Shown piece by piece: positions 59,447 to 64,000 of a stretch of 64,000 bases of DNA. Position 1 is the first letter of the stretch, and the number at the start of each line of letters is the position of its first letter. Both the position numbers and the translations under genes were made by a program. A model generated the notes under the pieces. It saw only the letters and a list, made by a program, of their open reading frames with translations, did not search any database and had not been told where the DNA came from. Location: contig CALYLW010000733.1 in NCBI GenBank assembly GCA_944989445.1, forward strand, positions 1 to 64,000, given 5' to 3'. Source of the DNA: Ampullaceana balthica. Taxonomy: Eukaryota; Mollusca; Gastropoda; Lymnaeidae.

Positions 59447-59900
59447 GCGTTGGATTGATTTTTAAACCACTTCCGCGTGTGCCAGCGAGCTTAAATTTTT
59501 CTGGCACAATCGTGCCGACGATAAAAATGACTATCATAATTTCAGATCGATCGAATGTAATGTAATTAAATTAATGAATTTTAAGATTATCTCTATGCAA
59601 CTCTATGCAGCATGTAAATGTGTGTGCTGGAGTGTCGCGCATATTATATTCAACAACATTTATAATATTTTAATGTTGCGCGGTACGGTGCGTATTATAT
59701 TGAACATACTTAATTTTAAATATATTCCCGATTTGTCAATGTTTATGCTTGTTTGTCAAGAGGTGTGCATTATATTAAACATGTTTTACGAGACCTTACT
59801 AAAAGTTTGGATTATTGGATTGTAGTGGAATGCGTATTGTAATGATCATTACATTTTAGTAATGTCTCGTATATAAAGGATTTATATTGTTTTTTACGAT
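59447..59900. repeat. Dispersed repeat family B, copy 4
   Basis: Contains TTTCAGATCGATCGAATGTA with TAATTAAATTAATGAATTTT, and near its end GTCTCGTATATAAAGGATTTATA and TTTTTTACGATTTTTTTT. These parallel 50390-50440 and 50725-50775. An 83-codon plus frame at 59574-59825 has no recognisable domain. Confidence 0.6.
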
Positions 59901-60889
59901 TTTTTTTAAAATTTAAAAGTGAAATAAAGTGAACTATTAAAACAAAATTTAAACTTTCAAAATCAGAATGCCTGCCAGTCCATTGGTGGCGTCCTAGCTG
60001 CTTTTAGAACATATCCGCAGATCATAGAGTCAACAAGAGAGGCACCAGACTGTGAGTCTTAGAAACACTTTTTAAAAAATAATGTCTATGAGGCACTACG
60101 CTAATTAAATGGATATAGGCCACAACAGACTATCACCAATTAAGTTATTAACGTTAATGTTTTCTTTCATGCTCTTTTATCGGCATGGCGGCAGTCTTCT
60201 TTAACTAATCAAATTATCTCATGTTGTTGATGCATACATTTTGTCTTCGGATAGTTTTTGAATAATGACCTTTTAATTCAAAATTAAATTAATCTTACCT
60301 TGTTTAAGTTCCTTATTTTCGTTTCTTACAATTTGCTAACTGATTTTCAACATTTCTAACAAAGAGATATCTTTTAATGATTTTTTATTAATTTAATGTA
60401 TTTTTCTTTTCTGTGGAAAAAAAAATGTTTATGTAAAATAATTGCTTTTCAGTGGAATAAATGAACTAATTTGTTTTTGTTTTTTTTAAAGAAATATTTC
60501 AAAACAATAACCAAATTCATCAAGAAATACTTTTGTTTTCATTAAAAAATATATATAAATTGTATCCCAAATACTTATATCCTTCTAAATATGAAATCTA
60601 TCTTCTCAAAATGTTTCTCTCTTCTTTTTGTGTGGTTGGGGGATAGGGTTCGAAGGGGGAAATGTGTCTTGTCTCAACTGTTTTCAAAATTACTTGACCC
60701 ATTGCAAGTAGCAACAACAAAAAAATTGGTCCCACTTTAAACACATATTTTTCCTTGGTATAAAATAAATTATAATAACCTTTAAAAAATACTTAGGAAC
60801 CTAGTACTTTTTAAGGGTTATATTATTTTGCATTTAATAATGTTTATTTTAAAAAAAAACAAATAAAACACAGTATTTCCAGTAGGGCT
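59901..60889. other. AT-rich DNA, no gene
   Basis: A less AT-rich patch at 59965-60080 (GGTGGCGTCCTAGCTGC) has no clear ORF. Nothing else recognised. Confidence 0.45.
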
Positions 60890-61290
60890 GCGGAAGTTAA
60901 CGATTAATTTATCCGTTAAATGTTAAAAATTTAATGGAGTAAAATTAATTTTATCCATTAAAATTCGATTAAGATTAAAGAAAAAAAAATTCTACTATTT
61001 TTTTTTCAATTTATTATAACTTTTATTTTTTTTTACTTAGATTATTTTTCATATTATGAATATTTATTTAGCCGTGCATACGTCAACGAGAAGTTTTTTC
61101 TTCCTTATTTCATGCATCGCAAAACGTATATGCTGTGTTATATTCATACGATTTGGGAGCTATGGAATTACCCGTGACTTAACCTATTTCGCGAAATAAT
61201 GAATCGCTAAACGGGATCTATATATGCGATATAAAAATAATTAATCGATTAGTCAATTAAATTTTTAACCGATTAATCCAACACAATATC
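60890..61290. repeat. Dispersed repeat family C, copy 2 (hAT-like)
   Basis: Begins GGGCTGCGGAAGTTAACGATT and ends AACCGATTAATCC. The stretch near 61155-61235 (GGAGCTATGGAATTACCCGTG, TTTCGCGAAATAATGAATCGC) matches 52728-52790. Confidence 0.6.
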
Positions 61291-63849
61291 CCTATATATA
61301 TTGCGCCTAAGCGCGTCTGTGTGTGGGAGTGTGGGTGCTCGCTATGCGGGTTAACTCCCGAAAATAAAATAAATTATTGAAAAATAAGACGTAAAATAAT
61401 AAACGTTTTGGTGTCGAGATTAAAAAGACGGCGTTTCTCGCCATAAAATATTGTGACTTGTCGTCATAGTTTCAGCTCCTATTAATTTGTAAAAAGGAAA
61501 CAAAGTAAAAAGAGCCGCGGTTATTTCAATGTAATTTTTTAATGGTACTATCCATCTCTGTGTGTGTTTATCTTTTTGTGTGCACGTGGTTGAATTAGTG
61601 TGTGTGTGTGTGTGTGTTTTGTGTTTGTTTTTTGTTGTGAACTAAATGAGATGAAACGGTTTATTTTTATGTCTGGTAATGTTGCGCCTCTAACAAGACT
61701 ATGTATATATTTTTTTTAAAGTTTTAAGAATTAATAATTGTTTACAAATTACATCTTTACATTGTTTCCTTTATGTATTTCCGAGATGTATTTTATCCAG
61801 CCGTTCGAAAAATTGTTTGCTGTAATCTTTCTATAGATGTCTACATTTATGTTCAACGCTAATCTACCTAACATTTTGTTTACAAACCTTAGTCATTGTT
61901 TTTAGCGTAATATTTTAACAATATTTATATACTATTATTTTCTTTATTATCAAATACACAGTATCATTTTACCACTTTTCTTTATATCTGTTATGTGTTT
62001 AATTTAAATACTTACTGTATTTGACATTTTAAAAGTTGGTTCTAAATAATCAAATACTAAAAATGTATTCAATACATTAGCGAAAGAAAGCACATGAGTG
62101 AAACCAGATACCAAACACTATAGCTTAGCCACTGTTAATATTCTTTTGCATAAATTAAGTTAAACATGCTAGGTAAGTTATATTTATACATTAAAAAATG
62201 CATGAAGCAAGTGATAAGTGATGAAAGCAATGCCAATGATTCTTAGTGGGAGATATATTTTCCTTCGTGCTTAAATAGTTTACACGATTTTTTTCTTCTG
62301 GAACAATTGCTCCATAAACTGCCCCAAGGAAATAGAAGGAATGAAAACAAAATTCGGGACTGTTATAGACGAAAATGGATTATATATATGATTAATATGC
62401 ACGGACCAATGAGTGTGGGTAATAAGTGGAACAGCTATTTTTATATTGAGTACAACTTTATGACCTTTTGAAATGTACCATTTATTGGTGGGGTAAGAGT
62501 CAATAATATCGCCAAACCTTGGATGACATAAACACTATAGCTTAGCAACTGTTTTTATACTTTTTGCATAGATTAAATTAAATCAGCAGGGTAAATTGTA
62601 ATCCCAGACCTTGCGATTCAAAATATTTCTTTTACAAAAAAAAACCCATGCACACCTTACTTAAGCATCAAAATTCACATAAATAATATGCTTTTCCCAT
62701 AAAAAATCATTAGAAAGAAAGGTATTTAAGAGCTAACAAAACATTCATTAAAGAAAAAAATTACATTTCTAGAACAATGAGTTGCGTGGCACACACTTCG
62801 GGTATAAACTGTACGGTTCTTTAATGTATACATAATTAGTGTAAAGACATATCGCGGGTATTACGACTCATATATAGGTCTAGCTTCAGAAGGTGCATGC
62901 TCAAGCGAAAAAATACACTAACAGCAGCTGATATTTAGACATAACAGCTTGATTTTATTAGAGCAATATTATGCAACGGGGATATAAGTTTTGTATAAAG
63001 ACTGATTTAAAAAAAAACTATTCTGTTTTAAAATCAAATGCCTACATAATATATGTTATATAGTATGCCCTAACTTATATGTCATTTTATAAGCGAAAAA
63101 AGCTCTAATGAAAAAAGGCTTGAATATAAATACAAAGAAAAATAATCCGTTATTTAAGTGAAACAAGTATCTGTCAATGTATTGCTTTTTTAATTTGCTA
63201 AAACGATATCCTATTAGTCTTGAACTAATTTCATACTTAGCTTATAAAATGGAGTGGGTGATTTAAGTGCTTTTTCCTAGAACCAAAAACATCAATAGAT
63301 ATTGTTTTCATATTTTGATTCTTGGAAAAAGAAATTGAGACTTGCCCATTAGATTTTTGTAACTGTTAAGGACCTTTTTTGTACTGGAAAAGTATATAGA
63401 CAAAAGCGTGCGTTATTAAAGCAGAAATACCAAAAATTGATGGGTATTATTTAAATTGATCATACTTTCTATTTCTAGACACACATATAGTGATTTTTAT
63501 AAAGAAGGGGTTTGATTTATCACTACCCTAATTTCCTGATACGTTTACACTCATTATTAAGGGGAATGTGAAACTCAAATCCATATAAAGTTATTTTCAT
63601 TGTGCCAACCCGTAGCATCACACGGGCATTACTCTCGTTTTATTCAATACCAGCCCTAATTTCCAGACATATCGAAACTAAGCTTTTCAAGATATTCTTC
63701 CTGAACATTTCATCCTTAGCTAATTTTTTTTAAAAATACATTTTTAAAAAAAAATCAAAACATATTTAAACCACTTTATTATTTTATAATACTTATCGAG
63801 AACGAACATAAAAACCATTGATAATTTGTTTACTGTATTAACACTGCAG
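61291..63849. other. AT-rich DNA upstream of the right lectin exon, possible dispersed repeat
   Basis: Starts with TTGCGCCTAAGCGCGTCTGTG and a TG-rich stretch (to about 61616). A counterpart tip CGTAGCATCACACGGGCATT lies at 63612-63631; the interval may be one old nonautonomous element. A ~70-base duplicate (ACACTATAGCTTAGCxACTGTT) occurs at 62116 and 62531. The missing earlier exons of the right-hand lectin gene were not found here. Confidence 0.4.
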
Positions 63850-64000
63850 ACAGCTTTGTGTGGATCGGTGCTAACGACATCGCTGTAGAGGGGACCTGGG
63901 TGTGGGAGGTCGACGGTGCTGAGGCCACATTTTTGTCCGGGCTCTGGCGGTATGACTTAGGTCAACCGAGCAATTCCACAGCCACAGAGGATTGTGCGGA
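63850..64000 (+). CDS. C-type lectin exon, runs off the right edge
   Basis: Acceptor ttaacactgcag, then an open frame in phase 1: SFVWIGANDIAVEGTWVWE, SGLWRYDLGQPSN and ATEDC at the window end. This is the second half of a CTLD: the WIGAND strand, the W-x-W strand, a QPSN in the position of the QPN/EPN sugar-site motif (with one extra residue), and the EDC before the last disulphide. It is noticeably GC-richer than its surroundings and than the minus-strand lectin exons, yet starts at the same domain position and intron phase as exon 13669-13893, so the genes are homologous. The exon continues beyond the window. Binding specificity cannot be told from this fragment. Confidence 0.87.

Noticed and set aside
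59574..59825. 83-codon plus-strand frame with several cysteines
   Set aside because: Falls inside dispersed repeat family B and other copies do not keep it open.

Overview
This is a eukaryotic, AT-rich, intron- and transposon-dominated window. There are no operons, no bacterial-style genes, no CRISPR array and no recognisable tRNA or rRNA. Sparse lectin-type exons sit in very long introns, together with CR1/L2-like non-LTR elements that have PHD-finger ORFs, hAT elements and a Ty3-type retrotransposon with integrase ahead of reverse transcriptase. This points to an invertebrate, most plausibly a gastropod mollusc. The species is an inference and cannot be fixed from the sequence alone.

Host genes. 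(1) A minus-strand gene has three well-supported exons (16160-16260, 14568-14661, 13669-13893) with compatible phases and consensus splice sites; together they encode one C-type lectin domain. Weaker minus-strand exon candidates at 3484-3557, 2323-2425 and 1945-2130 may be its 3' continuation. A Thr/Ser-rich candidate exon at 51003-51190 begins with almost the same bases as the first lectin exon. (2) A plus-strand C-type lectin exon starts at 63850 and runs off the right edge. The two lectin genes point away from each other. (3) At 58366-59000 there is an intronless copy of tubulin-binding cofactor A with one frameshift, a decayed poly(A) and a perfect 14-bp target-site duplication: a processed pseudogene.

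Mobile DNA, left to right: nested hAT remnants (5.06-8.16 kb); a near full-length but decayed CR1/L2-like LINE with a 2A-like peptide, PHD finger, endonuclease and RT, split by a TA-flanked MITE (8.2-12.2 kb); foldback MITEs (12.9 and 19.0 kb); a TIR MITE with GTACGTCACGC ends (17.8 kb) and a larger relative (47.4-49.0 kb); a small hAT MITE with an intact 8-bp TSD (21.1 kb); a perfect 57-bp-arm palindrome (22.2 kb); an 18-bp GC-rich minisatellite (22.7 kb); a seven-unit ~170-bp tandem array (23.06-24.75 kb); the gag-protease-start of a Gmr1-like LTR element (26.0-27.9 kb) abutting a second, 3'-truncated LINE (27.9-30.3 kb); several dispersed families with internal tandem repeats (30.4-39.3 kb); a rearranged LINE RT (39.4-40.9 kb); a Gmr1-like LTR retrotransposon with 5-bp TSDs (41.2-46.05 kb); a pogo/Tc1-like TIR element (53.0-54.8 kb); and more dispersed repeats to 63.6 kb. 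All mobile-element coding regions seen here carry stops or frameshifts and look dead.

The rest is AT-rich intronic or intergenic DNA with (AT)n microsatellites, in which I see no further genes.
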